This document shows, one piece after another, positions 16,256 through 24,293 of a stretch of 24,382 bases of DNA (positions within the stretch are counted from its first letter, which is position 1; every line of letters starts with the position of its first letter). The stretch spans positions 1-24,382 of the forward strand of contig DJBQ01000191.1 of the NCBI GenBank assembly GCA_002430125.1. Reading direction: 5' to 3'. The notes under the pieces are model-generated. The model searched no databases, was not told where the DNA came from, and saw only the letters and a program-made list of their open reading frames with translations. A program made the position numbers and the translations under genes. The DNA comes from Rhodobacterales bacterium UBA5972 (lineage in GTDB: Bacteria > Pseudomonadota > Alphaproteobacteria > Rhodobacterales > Rhodobacteraceae).

Positions 16256-17388
16256 GTCGCACCACTCGCCGCAAATTTGACCGCTCGGCCCCGCCTTGAA
16301 GGGCGGCTAAGTTGATACAACAGAAACGCAACGATAATCGCGCCCATCAGGTCAGCCAGATACATGAGCGGCCACAGCGAAATATCCGACCAGACCTGAT
16401 CACGAAACAACACCGACAAAGTGCTGAGGGTAATCACAACAGCAATCGCGGCGGCAATTTGCCGGAAGACACCAAAGCGGCTGAAACTTCCGACCATCAG
16501 CATCGCCATGCCAATCAACGGATAGATCAGCGACTGCAAAGGTTGCTCCAGTCTTTGATGGGCAAGCATTTTCAGTTCCGAAAGCTCGACCCCGGTCTGG
16601 GTGATCATTTGCGGTGTTGGAAAAAGCAGCGAGAATGTGGAAAACCCATGTGGATTGATCCGGTGCGAATCGTTTCTGCCAGTTAATGTACTGACATCCA
16701 ACAGAAATTCGTCGAACTGAATTTTGCTTAAATGCTGAGTGGTCCGGTTGAGCGTCTGGATCAAGCCCTCATACATCACCAGACGCGCTTCGGTATCTGT
16801 ACGCACAAGAACCGCTTTATGGGCGGTGTAAGTCAAGTCACGCGTGTTGTCGCGCTGGTCGTGCAGGAAAATGTCAATCAGGCTGCCGTCTTGGCCGATC
16901 TCGCTGGCATAGAATGTAACGCCATCATTCGGATGCAAAAACCGCCCGCCAACAATCATCCGCGAGGCCAGATCTTCGGCCAGCTCGCTTTGGCGCTGTC
17001 CGAGCTGGATAAGACTGACTGGTACCAGGTAATGACTCAGGACCCCGGCAAACACCGCGACTAGTAAACTAAAAATCAGAAACGGTCGCATCAACCGAAC
17101 AGGCGATAAGCCGGATGATTGAAGAACCACCATTTCGCTTTCAGAATGCAACCGATTACAAACATAAACCGATGCGGCAAAAGAAACGACCGGCAAAACG
17201 ATTGCCACAACACGTGGCAGGAAAAGGGCCATGATTTCAATAAAAACAGACAGTGACTGACCGTCGCCAATCAATTGGTCAAACAATCCAATCGCCCGAC
17301 CAACCCAATATACACCAATCAAAATCAACGAAAAAATAGCAAACGGCCCCATAAGCTGAGACAGGATATATCTGTCAAGCCGTGCCAA
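16252..17388 (-). CDS. lptF: LPS export ABC transporter permease LptF
   Basis: LptF is the partner permease of LptG in the LptB2FG transporter. It has the same plan: helices near 12-35, 50-75 and 95-118, a periplasmic jellyroll domain, and three C-terminal helices. The segment LHSESEMVVLQSSGLSPVRLM is the cytoplasmic coupling helix that contacts LptB. The start is uncertain because the frame holds no ATG at its front. I place it at TTG 17388, which gives the usual LptF opening (ARLDRYILSQLMGPF), 378 residues, and has GGCGGG a few bases upstream. A further TTG at 17478 would add 30 residues unlike the family. As first gene of the lptF-to-rsmA unit, it is read away from pepA across about 140 bases. 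Confidence 0.93.
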   Translation of the reverse strand: MARLDRYILSQLMGPFAIFSLILIGVYWVGRAIGLFDQLIGDGQSLSVFIEIMALFLPRVVAIVLPVVSFAASVYVCNRLHSESEMVVLQSSGLSPVRLMRPFLIFSLLVAVFAGVLSHYLVPVSLIQLGQRQSELAEDLASRMIVGGRFLHPNDGVTFYASEIGQDGSLIDIFLHDQRDNTRDLTYTAHKAVLVRTDTEARLVMYEGLIQTLNRTTQHLSKIQFDEFLLDVSTLTGRNDSHRINPHGFSTFSLLFPTPQMITQTGVELSELKMLAHQRLEQPLQSLIYPLIGMAMLMVGSFSRFGVFRQIAAAIAVVITLSTLSVLFRDQVWSDISLWPLMYLADLMGAIIVAFLLYQLSRPSRRGRAVKFAASGAT

Positions 17389-17472
17389 TTGATTTCCCGC
17401 CTCGCCGCTCGTGTTGTTTTGCGGGTAAAATAGCGTAAAAACAAAAACGGTGACAGTGTTATCTGGATATTT

Positions 17473-17485
17473 CGCCAACCTGGCG
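17473..17485. promoter_or_regulatory. short palindrome in the lptF/pepA divergent region
   Basis: CGCCA-ACC-TGGCG is a perfect 5-3-5 inverted repeat in the region from which both lptF and pepA must be transcribed. It could be an operator, but repeats of this size also occur by chance, and I see no convincing -35/-10 pair next to it. Confidence 0.25.
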
Positions 17486-17528
17486 TTAAGTATCGTTTTG
17501 GCCCGAATTCAATCAAGGATACTCAGCA

Positions 17529-19001
17529 ATGACCAGCCCCAGCGAAATCCAATTTCACGAAACCGATCTTGCTGATTTGGGGGGCCTCACCGGAAAAATT
17601 GCTGTATTTGTGGATAACGAAGGGCGGATTAATCCCGCTGCCAAGCGAATGAACAGCCTGACGAAAGGCTCGATTGCACGTCTTATAGCCAGCGAGGTAT
17701 TCACAAAATTAAAGCCAGGTGAGGGTCACGCATTGTCTTTTCCGGCTGGGCTGGCAGCGCAAGGCGTGCTTGTGGTCAAGCTTGATCGCCGGTCTGACGT
17801 AAAAACAGCGCGTAAGGCAGGCGGGGCGATTGCCAAATGGCGTGCTCAGGACGATGTGACGGTATTGGCCGGATCAAACGCGCGCGCGACCGATATTGCC
17901 TATGGTCTGGCGCTGCGCGGATATGATTTTAAGGTGCATAAAACCCCCGGAAAAGACGACAAGCCGGCTGGAAAAGTTTCGTTTATGGTCGACAAGGCCG
18001 AAGCCGTGGCTCGGGCCGCGCAGCCAATGGCGGCGGTTGCCGAGGGTGTATTTTTCACCCGTGATCTGGTAAATGAACCCGCGAACATCCTGACAACAAC
18101 CGATTTCGCCGCACGCTTGGCGGCAATGCAGGAACTTGGTCTGAATGTCACCATTTTAGAAGAAGCCGAGCTGGAAAAGATGGGCATGCGGGCGCTCTTG
18201 GGCGTTGGTATGGGCTCTGAAACCCCATCAAAAGTTGTGGTGATGGAATGGAACGGCGGCGGCGACGAAGCGCCGTTTGCTTTGGTCGGCAAAGGGGTCG
18301 TGTTTGATACAGGCGGAATTTCCCTGAAACCTGCCGCTGGCATGGAAGACATGACCATGGATATGGGCGGCGCCGGTGTTGTCGCCGGGGTGATGCGCGC
18401 ACTTGCCCTGCGGCGCGCGAAGGCAAATGTGGTGGGTGTGGTTGGCTTGGTTGAAAACATGCCGGACGGACGCGCGCAACGGCCCGGGGATGTGGTCAAA
18501 TCCATGAAAGGCGACACGATCGAGGTAATCAACACCGATGCCGAAGGGCGTTTGGTATTGGCAGATATCCTTTGGTACACGCAGGAAACCTATAAACCGA
18601 CAGGTATGATCAACCTGGCGACGCTTACCGGTGCGGTGATTATCGGGCTTGGGCATGAAAATGCCGGTGTGTTTTCCAATAATGACGATTTGTGCCACAA
18701 GTTTTTGCAAGCCGCCGCCCGCGAGGACGAAGGCGCGTGGCGGATGCCAATGGGGCAGGCCTATGACGATCTGTTGAAGTCACGGATTGCCGATATGAAG
18801 AACGTCGGCGGTCGGCCTGCCGGTTCGATTACCGCAGCGCAATTTCTGAAACGCTTTGTCAAAGACGAAACGCCTTGGATTCACCTTGATATTGCCGGGG
18901 TTGCGCTGCGGACCGATGAAACTGATCTTGCTCCGAAAGGCGCGACTGGCTGGGGCGTTCGCGCGCTTGACCGGCTGATCCGCGACCAGTTCGAGGTCTG
19001 A
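17529..19001 (+). CDS. pepA: leucyl aminopeptidase (M17 family)
   Basis: PepA removes N-terminal residues, preferably leucine, from peptides in the cytoplasm, using two divalent metals. The 490 residues have the variable N-terminal domain (about 1-160) and the conserved catalytic domain. The metal- and substrate-binding blocks are intact: VGKGVVFDTGGISLKP with the metal-ligand Lys255, and the signature NTDAEGRLVLAD at 335-346, containing Asp337, Glu339 and the active-site Arg341. AAGGA lies well placed before ATG 17529. The gene overlaps holC by one base (TGATG) and is divergent from lptF. In some bacteria PepA also binds DNA (XerAB-type recombination, carAB control); whether this one does cannot be judged from sequence. 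Confidence 0.96.
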   Translation: MTSPSEIQFHETDLADLGGLTGKIAVFVDNEGRINPAAKRMNSLTKGSIARLIASEVFTKLKPGEGHALSFPAGLAAQGVLVVKLDRRSDVKTARKAGGAIAKWRAQDDVTVLAGSNARATDIAYGLALRGYDFKVHKTPGKDDKPAGKVSFMVDKAEAVARAAQPMAAVAEGVFFTRDLVNEPANILTTTDFAARLAAMQELGLNVTILEEAELEKMGMRALLGVGMGSETPSKVVVMEWNGGGDEAPFALVGKGVVFDTGGISLKPAAGMEDMTMDMGGAGVVAGVMRALALRRAKANVVGVVGLVENMPDGRAQRPGDVVKSMKGDTIEVINTDAEGRLVLADILWYTQETYKPTGMINLATLTGAVIIGLGHENAGVFSNNDDLCHKFLQAAAREDEGAWRMPMGQAYDDLLKSRIADMKNVGGRPAGSITAAQFLKRFVKDETPWIHLDIAGVALRTDETDLAPKGATGWGVRALDRLIRDQFEV

Positions 19002-19465
19002 TGGCCGAGGTTTTCTTTTACCACCTCACCCGAACGCCACTAGAATCAACCTTGCCGGATTTACTTGAGAAATCGCGCGCAAGAGGCTGGAAAGCCTTGG
19101 TTAAATGTGGAGCTTTGGATCGCCTGAAGTGGCTGGATGATCGATTGTGGGCCGGTCGGGATGACGGGTTTCTGCCACATGGTGTCAGTGGTGGCGCTCA
19201 CGATGCCGATCAGCCAATTTTGCTGACGATGGATGAGACGGCGGTAAATAATGCCGAAATCTTGATGGCTGTTGACGGCGCGGCCGTGTTGCCGGACGAA
19301 GTCGGGCGCTTTACGCGCGTGTGTATTTTGTTTGATGGTAACGATCCGGCGGCATTGGATTTTGCGCGTGGTCAATGGAAGTCGCTGACAGACGCGGGTT
19401 GCCCGGCGAAATACTGGTCGCAAGAAAACGGTAGTTGGGCGGAAAAGGCCTCTAAAAACCTGTGA
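19001..19465 (+). CDS. holC: DNA polymerase III chi subunit HolC
   Basis: The chi subunit links the clamp loader of DNA polymerase III to single-strand-binding protein during lagging-strand synthesis. The 154-residue product is the normal length. It shows the family's opening (EVFFYHLTRTPLESTLPDLLEKS), the LDDRLW and GFLPHG blocks (about 45-61), the conserved NNAEILM stretch and the final YWSQENGSW motif. The ATG lies in the pepA stop codon (TGATG), and pepA-holC is a common pair in proteobacteria with no clear biochemical link. It converges with the aspartic protease gene, with only four bases between the two stop codons. Confidence 0.93.
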   Translation: MAEVFFYHLTRTPLESTLPDLLEKSRARGWKALVKCGALDRLKWLDDRLWAGRDDGFLPHGVSGGAHDADQPILLTMDETAVNNAEILMAVDGAAVLPDEVGRFTRVCILFDGNDPAALDFARGQWKSLTDAGCPAKYWSQENGSWAEKASKNL

Positions 19466-19469
19466 AGAT

Positions 19470-20051
19470 TTAGCGTTTCAAAAACATCTGGTCACCAGCG
19501 ATTTCGATGCTGGAATAGCGCGACAAATAGGTCATCCCCAACAGCGACATGTTCATTTCGCCGTCGTTCACCCAAGCCGCGATGTTCTGGTCGATTTGGT
19601 TGGAAAATTCGACCAGTTTCAATTTAATTCTGGCCGTGCGTACTGTGCCATTTGCCGTCTGGGCAGTGCCAAGATAGCGCAGAGTTGCGACATCAATGCC
19701 GATAACTTGCGCGTCATTCTGCGTCAGTACAATATCAGTCGCGCCGGTATCTACAAGAAAAACAATGTCTTGTCCGTTGATCTTCAGAGTCGCATAGAAG
19801 TGTCGGTCAGCGGCGCGACGAAGCGCAATTTTATCGCCAGAAACGATTGCCGCTTGTGATGGAAAGATTTGCCGCTGGAAGTCGTCCTTGAACCCGTAAA
19901 GCAGGATTGCGCCAGCAAACAGGAACAGCCAAAGGATTGCCTGTTGCATCGCCTGCGCCAAACGACCGCGATATCGTGCAAATACCCAGCCACCAAGGAC
20001 CAGTACTAGAATTCCCATGTAAATCAGACGCGGTAACTCGATGTTTTCCAT
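19470..20051 (-). CDS. membrane-anchored retropepsin-like aspartic protease (TIGR02281 type)
   Basis: A 193-residue protein with two N-terminal transmembrane helices (about 9-26 and 38-54) followed by a single retroviral-type aspartic protease domain outside the membrane. The active-site motif is FLVDTGATDIVL, with the catalytic Asp101. The second hallmark, a hydrophobic-hydrophobic-Gly turn, is present as MSLLGMTYLSRYSSIEI near the C-terminus. Such enzymes act as homodimers; their substrates in bacteria are mostly unknown. ATG 20051 overlaps the stop of the ABC-F gene as TGATG, with GAGGAG only two bases ahead, which suggests that its translation depends on ribosomes finishing the upstream gene. 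It is convergent with holC. Confidence 0.88.
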   Translation of the reverse strand: MENIELPRLIYMGILVLVLGGWVFARYRGRLAQAMQQAILWLFLFAGAILLYGFKDDFQRQIFPSQAAIVSGDKIALRRAADRHFYATLKINGQDIVFLVDTGATDIVLTQNDAQVIGIDVATLRYLGTAQTANGTVRTARIKLKLVEFSNQIDQNIAAWVNDGEMNMSLLGMTYLSRYSSIEIAGDQMFLKR

Positions 20052-21925
20052 CACTCCTCGCGGGCGCGCTCAAGCCGTTCTAATGCCAGTATCCACAATT
20101 CTTCGGCTTTTTCCAATCCCGCCATCACCTCGACACGCTTGCGCTGCAACGTGTCCAACATTGCAGTCCCGCTGGCAACATATAGGGCCGGATCGACCAA
20201 ACGTTCATCCAGTTTCGTTCGCATCTCTTCTAATTTAGCGATGCGCCCCTCACATTTCGAGACCTCGGCCTGTAACGGTGCTGTGACTTTGCGAACTTCG
20301 GGTTTGGATTTCTGCGGTTTTGCGCGCCCACGGGCATCGCCTGAAGCAACCGCGCCACCGGTGCCGCGTTCTGACAGCAACAGCTTGCGGTAAGCCTCCA
20401 TATCTTCATGGTAGACCGAGACTTTACCATCCTTGACCAACCACAGGCGATCCGCAGTCAGTGACACCAGATGTGGATCGTGGCTGACCAGAATGATTGC
20501 ACCGGAATAATCGTTCAACGCCTGCACCAAAGCTTCGCGGCTTTGGATATCAAGGTGGTTTGTCGGCTCATCCAATATCAGGATATGTGGCGCATCAAGC
20601 GTGCAAATCAGCATCGACAGACGGGACTTTTGCCCGCCTGACAGACGACCAACTTCGGTATCGGCCTGATCGGCACCCAGACCGCCCGCTGCAAGACGCG
20701 CTCGAATTTTACCCGGTGTTTCAAGTGGGCGCAGTCGTCGCAAATGTTGAATCGGGGTTTCGTCGAGATACAATTCGTCAACCTGATGCTGAGCAAAATA
20801 TCCGATTCTAAGTTTGGAGCTGGCGTGTAAGGACCCGTTAAGAGGTTTAAGTCTGCCTGCCAACAGCTTGGAAAGGGTGGATTTTCCTTGACCATTCGCC
20901 CCCAACAGGGCGATACGGTCGTCCTGATCAATCCGCAAGTTCAGGCCCGACAAAACCGCCTTGCCATCATATCCGACAGCCACGTCATCCAGTTTGACAA
21001 TCGGCGGCGCCAATTCTTCGGGGGACGGAAAATTAAAGCCGATGGTCACGCCGTTTTCGATCACATCAATCGGGCTCATGCGTTCGATCATTTTCAAGCG
21101 GCTTTGCGCCTGCTTGGCCTTGCTGGCAGTATAGCGGAACCGGTCGACGAAAGTTTGCAGATGCGCTTTGCGGACCTCCTGCTTCTTTTTCTCAGCCTCG
21201 GCCTGCATTTGTTTTTCACGCCGCAGTCGGTCGAACTGGTCATAGCCACCCGACCAAAGCGTCAGTTTGCGGTGTTCCAAATGCAGAATCGCGTTGACTG
21301 AGCGGTTCAGCAACTCGCGGTCGTGGCTGATTACCACAACTGTATGCGGATATTTCGCCAGATAGGATTCAAGCCAAATCGTGCCTTCCAGATCCAGATA
21401 GTTGGTTGGTTCGTCGAGCAGCAGGATTTCCGGCTGGGAAAACAACACGCCCGCCAAAGCCACGCGCATCCGCCATCCACCTGAAAAGTCTGCGCAGGCG
21501 CGGGCTTGGGCCGCCTCGTCAAAGCCAAGGCCGGACAGGATCATCGCGGCCCGGGCTTCAGCGGAATAGGCGTCAATATCATGCAAACGCGTGTGAATAT
21601 CGCCGATCCGCAAGGGGTCAGTTGCCGTTTCAGCCTCGGCCAGCAGTTCGGTGCGCTCGGTGTCAGCGGCCAAAACTGTCTCTAGAAGCGAATCGTTTGA
21701 AGCTGGCGCTTCTTGCGCCACGCCACCGATCCGCGACCCTTTAGGGATCGAAATTTCGCCGCCTTCCAGCACGTGCTCGCCGGTTATGATCTTGAACAAA
21801 GTGGTTTTGCCGGTGCCGTTACGCCCGACGAAACCAACCTTGTGGCCGGTTGGAATGGTTGCCGAGGCCCCGGAAAACAGTGGGCGGCCTTCGATTGAAA
21901 AGCTGATATCTTTGATCTTTAACAT
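20051..21925 (-). CDS. ABC-F family ATPase (YheS/Uup-like)
   Basis: A soluble protein with two ABC ATPase domains and no membrane segments, the pattern of ABC-F factors that bind the ribosomal E site and help stalled or slow translation. The 624 residues contain Walker A GRNGTGKTT (about 34-42), signature SGGWRMRVALAG and Walker B ILLLDEPTNYLD in the first half. A charged, helical P-site linker lies near 230-300. Walker A GANGQGKST, signature LSGGQKSRLSML and Walker B ILILDEPTNHLD follow in the second half. A basic linker leads to a C-terminal coiled coil (about 555-620). ATG 21925 fits the family N-terminus (LKIKDISFSIEGRPLF); an upstream TTG at 21961 does not. It resembles YheS/Uup more than an antibiotic-protection factor. 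Confidence 0.92.
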   Translation of the reverse strand: MLKIKDISFSIEGRPLFSGASATIPTGHKVGFVGRNGTGKTTLFKIITGEHVLEGGEISIPKGSRIGGVAQEAPASNDSLLETVLAADTERTELLAEAETATDPLRIGDIHTRLHDIDAYSAEARAAMILSGLGFDEAAQARACADFSGGWRMRVALAGVLFSQPEILLLDEPTNYLDLEGTIWLESYLAKYPHTVVVISHDRELLNRSVNAILHLEHRKLTLWSGGYDQFDRLRREKQMQAEAEKKKQEVRKAHLQTFVDRFRYTASKAKQAQSRLKMIERMSPIDVIENGVTIGFNFPSPEELAPPIVKLDDVAVGYDGKAVLSGLNLRIDQDDRIALLGANGQGKSTLSKLLAGRLKPLNGSLHASSKLRIGYFAQHQVDELYLDETPIQHLRRLRPLETPGKIRARLAAGGLGADQADTEVGRLSGGQKSRLSMLICTLDAPHILILDEPTNHLDIQSREALVQALNDYSGAIILVSHDPHLVSLTADRLWLVKDGKVSVYHEDMEAYRKLLLSERGTGGAVASGDARGRAKPQKSKPEVRKVTAPLQAEVSKCEGRIAKLEEMRTKLDERLVDPALYVASGTAMLDTLQRKRVEVMAGLEKAEELWILALERLERAREE

Positions 21926-21969
21926 GGCGGGCTTTTGTTCACATCCCCCAAGCCATGTCAATCGCAGGG

Positions 21970-21992
21970 GCCGCGGTTAAATCGCGGCTTTT
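21970..21992. repeat. GC hairpin with T-run between the ABC-F gene and ndk
   Basis: GCCGCG (21970-21975) and CGCGGC (21983-21988) form a perfect 6-base stem around a 7-base AT-rich loop, followed by TTTT. It lies about 45 bases upstream of the ABC-F start and 80 upstream of ndk. It looks like a weak terminator, but no gene ends here, so it may instead be a regulatory site; a related CCGCGATTTTAA sequence recurs near 22020. Confidence 0.3.
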
Positions 21993-22072
21993 CAACCCAA
22001 TCAGGGCATGTTACGTCGACCGCGATTTTAAACACGGGCATTAGGGCCCATTACATCTGAAGGGATGACCTC

Positions 22073-22495
22073 ATGGCGATCCAACGCACGTTCTCGATCA
22101 TTAAACCCGACGCCACCAAGCGCAACCTGACCGGCGCGATCGTCGCCAAGTTTGAAGCAGCTGGCTTGCGGGTCGTTGCCTCAAAGCGCCTCCATCTGAC
22201 CAAAGCCCAAGCGGGTGTGTTTTATGGCGTGCATGCCGCGCGGCCGTTTTATGATGAATTGTGCACCTATATGGCGTCTGAGCCAATTGTTGCACAGGTT
22301 CTGGAAGGTGAAGACGCCATTGCCAAGAACCGTGAAGTTATGGGCGCAACTGACCCAGCCGAGGCAGCACCCGGTACGATCCGTGCCGAGTTTGCCTTGT
22401 CAAAGGGCGAAAATTCGGTTCACGGATCGGATGCGCCGGAAACTGCGGCTGAAGAAATCGCCTATTTCTTCTCGGGTCTTGAACTGGTTGGCTGA
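22073..22495 (+). CDS. ndk: nucleoside diphosphate kinase
   Basis: Ndk moves the gamma phosphate of ATP to nucleoside diphosphates through a phospho-histidine intermediate and balances the NTP and dNTP pools. The 140 residues match the family length exactly. The opening [16 protein letters not shown] and the active-site motif [12 protein letters not shown] are intact, with the catalytic histidine at position 117 as in E. coli. AAGGGA lies before ATG 22073. The gene is transcribed alone: the ABC-F gene runs the other way upstream, and a strong terminator follows 25 bases after the stop. Confidence 0.98.
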   Translation: MAIQRTFSIIKPDATKRNLTGAIVAKFEAAGLRVVASKRLHLTKAQAGVFYGVHAARPFYDELCTYMASEPIVAQVLEGEDAIAKNREVMGATDPAEAAPGTIRAEFALSKGENSVHGSDAPETAAEEIAYFFSGLELVG

Positions 22496-22520
22496 ATTTC
22501 GCTGCTGGTAAAAAAATTGG

Positions 22521-22552
22521 ACGCGTCGTCATAATGACGGCGCGTTTTTTTT
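22521..22552 (+). terminator. intrinsic terminator after ndk
   Basis: An 11-base stem (22521-22531 with 22535-22545, one G-T wobble) closes a TAA loop and runs straight into eight T residues (22545-22552). A run of seven A residues at 22510-22516 precedes the stem, so the structure could also work on the minus strand. It separates ndk from the acyl-CoA ligase gene, which must have its own promoter in the next 45 bases or be read through. Confidence 0.9.
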
Positions 22553-22595
22553 CGTGTAAAAGAACAAAAACCAAAAAAAACGGGAGAAGACCACA

Positions 22596-24293
22596 ATGAC
22601 AAGACCTTGGGAAAAATTTTATTCCGAAGCAGCGAAAGATTTCGATCTGGCCGATATGCCAAGCCATACGTTGGTTGATCTGATCAACAAGGCTGGGGCA
22701 AAGTTTACGAACCGACCCGCTCTGACCACGATCTTGCCAAATGGCGCCACCGGTACGGTGAGTTATTCGGAACTCTTACAACACGCGAACCACTTTGCGG
22801 CATACTTGCGGGACGTCGTGAAATTGTCTGCGGGCGACACGGTTGCGGTGATGACGCCGAACTGCATTGATTTCGCGATTGCCTGCATGGGAGTTGCCAA
22901 GGCTGGGTGCGTCGCCACCAATGTGAACCCGCTTTACACGGTGCCCGAACTTGAACACCAATTGACCGACAGCAAGGCAAAAGTTTTGGTGATTATCGAT
23001 CTGTTTGGTGACAAGGTTGACGCAGTTATCGCACAAACCGGTGTGAAACAGGTTGTTACGCTGTCTCTGCTTGATTTTTTCCCACCTGCCAAAAAAGCGT
23101 TGATCGGGTTCGTCATGAAGCGGGTGAAAAAAGTCATCCCATCAATAAAAACGCCACATATCACGATGGTAGCAGCCTTGGCCAAAGGCAAGAAGGCCGC
23201 GCAGGGCATTGATATTGCTTCTTATTCTTCGCATGTTCAGCCGACGGATACGGCGATTTATCAGTATACCAGTGGCACAACTGGTCGCAGCAAGGGTGCG
23301 GAACTCAGCCATCAGGGGATTTTGGCGAATTCCTTTCAGGCCCGGTTGATGACGCAAAGTGTGATGGGCGGGAACGGCGAAACCACGTTGATCGCGCTGC
23401 CGCTTTATCACATTACGGCGTTTGCCCTGATCTTTCTGGCCGGTATTTCCGACGGTGGGCACGGCATTTTGGCCCCAAGTCCACGGCCGCCATCAAACCT
23501 GAAAGCTGCGTTCGAGAAATATACGATCACCTGGTTTACCGGCATTAACACGCTGTTTGCCGCGATGACGGTCGAGCCTTGGTTTGACAAAAAACTGTTT
23601 GAAAATCTGCGGTTTTGCGGGTCTGGCGGGGCTGCGCAACAAACCGGTGTAGCCGTTCGGTGGAATGAGTTAACCGGAATCAGTATCAATCAAGGGTACG
23701 GAATGACCGAATGTTGCGGTGTGATTACGCTGAACCCTGTTGCCGATAACCGCCTTGGAACTGTCGGAATTCCGGTTCCCGGAATGGACTTGAGAATCGT
23801 CGATGACAACGGCGTGGATGTGCCACTTGGAACCCCCGGCGAAGTTATATTCAAGGGGCCGACGATCATGAAAGGCTATCTTGGCAGGCCGGATGCCACA
23901 GCCGAATCAATCAAGGATGGCTGGCTTTATTCCGGTGACATCGGGGTGATAGATGAAGATGGGTTCGTTGAAATTGTCGATCGCAAGAAAGACATGATCT
24001 TGGTTTCTGGCTTTAACGTGTCACCCAATGAAATCGAGGATGCGATTTCGATGTTGCCGGGGGTTGTGCAGGTCGGGGTCATCGGAGTTGCCGATGAAAA
24101 GTCAGGCGAAGTGCCGGTCGCGTTTGTGGTTACCAAAGACCCGGCGCTTAGCGCGGATGTTGTGATAGAACATTGTCGTAAGTCTTTGACCAAGTACAAA
24201 ATCCCCAAGAAGGTCGTGTTTGTTGATGATGTGCCGGTGACACTGTCCGGCAAAGTTTTGCGCCGCCAGCTCAGGGACGAATATTTAGCCTAG
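22596..24293 (+). CDS. AMP-dependent acyl-CoA ligase (FadD-like)
   Basis: An adenylate-forming enzyme that activates a carboxylic acid with ATP and joins it to coenzyme A. At 565 residues it is the length of long-chain FadD. The phosphate-binding loop YTSGTTGRSKGAELSH spans about 224-239. Later come the adenine site GYGMTECCG, the hinge region around YSGDIGVIDEDGFVEIVDRKKDMI, and the catalytic lysine in the C-terminal SGKVLRRQLRDEY. The opening TRPWEKFY also resembles FadD. Fatty acids are the likely substrates, but medium-chain or aryl acids are possible. GGGAGA lies about ten bases before ATG 22596, in an A-rich leader just after the ndk terminator. Confidence 0.88.
   Translation: MTRPWEKFYSEAAKDFDLADMPSHTLVDLINKAGAKFTNRPALTTILPNGATGTVSYSELLQHANHFAAYLRDVVKLSAGDTVAVMTPNCIDFAIACMGVAKAGCVATNVNPLYTVPELEHQLTDSKAKVLVIIDLFGDKVDAVIAQTGVKQVVTLSLLDFFPPAKKALIGFVMKRVKKVIPSIKTPHITMVAALAKGKKAAQGIDIASYSSHVQPTDTAIYQYTSGTTGRSKGAELSHQGILANSFQARLMTQSVMGGNGETTLIALPLYHITAFALIFLAGISDGGHGILAPSPRPPSNLKAAFEKYTITWFTGINTLFAAMTVEPWFDKKLFENLRFCGSGGAAQQTGVAVRWNELTGISINQGYGMTECCGVITLNPVADNRLGTVGIPVPGMDLRIVDDNGVDVPLGTPGEVIFKGPTIMKGYLGRPDATAESIKDGWLYSGDIGVIDEDGFVEIVDRKKDMILVSGFNVSPNEIEDAISMLPGVVQVGVIGVADEKSGEVPVAFVVTKDPALSADVVIEHCRKSLTKYKIPKKVVFVDDVPVTLSGKVLRRQLRDEYLA

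Noticed and set aside
17900..18580. Open minus-strand frame of 226 codons inside pepA
   Set aside because: It is opposite the conserved catalytic domain of PepA and is composed of low-information Ser/Thr/Pro runs typical of antisense frames.
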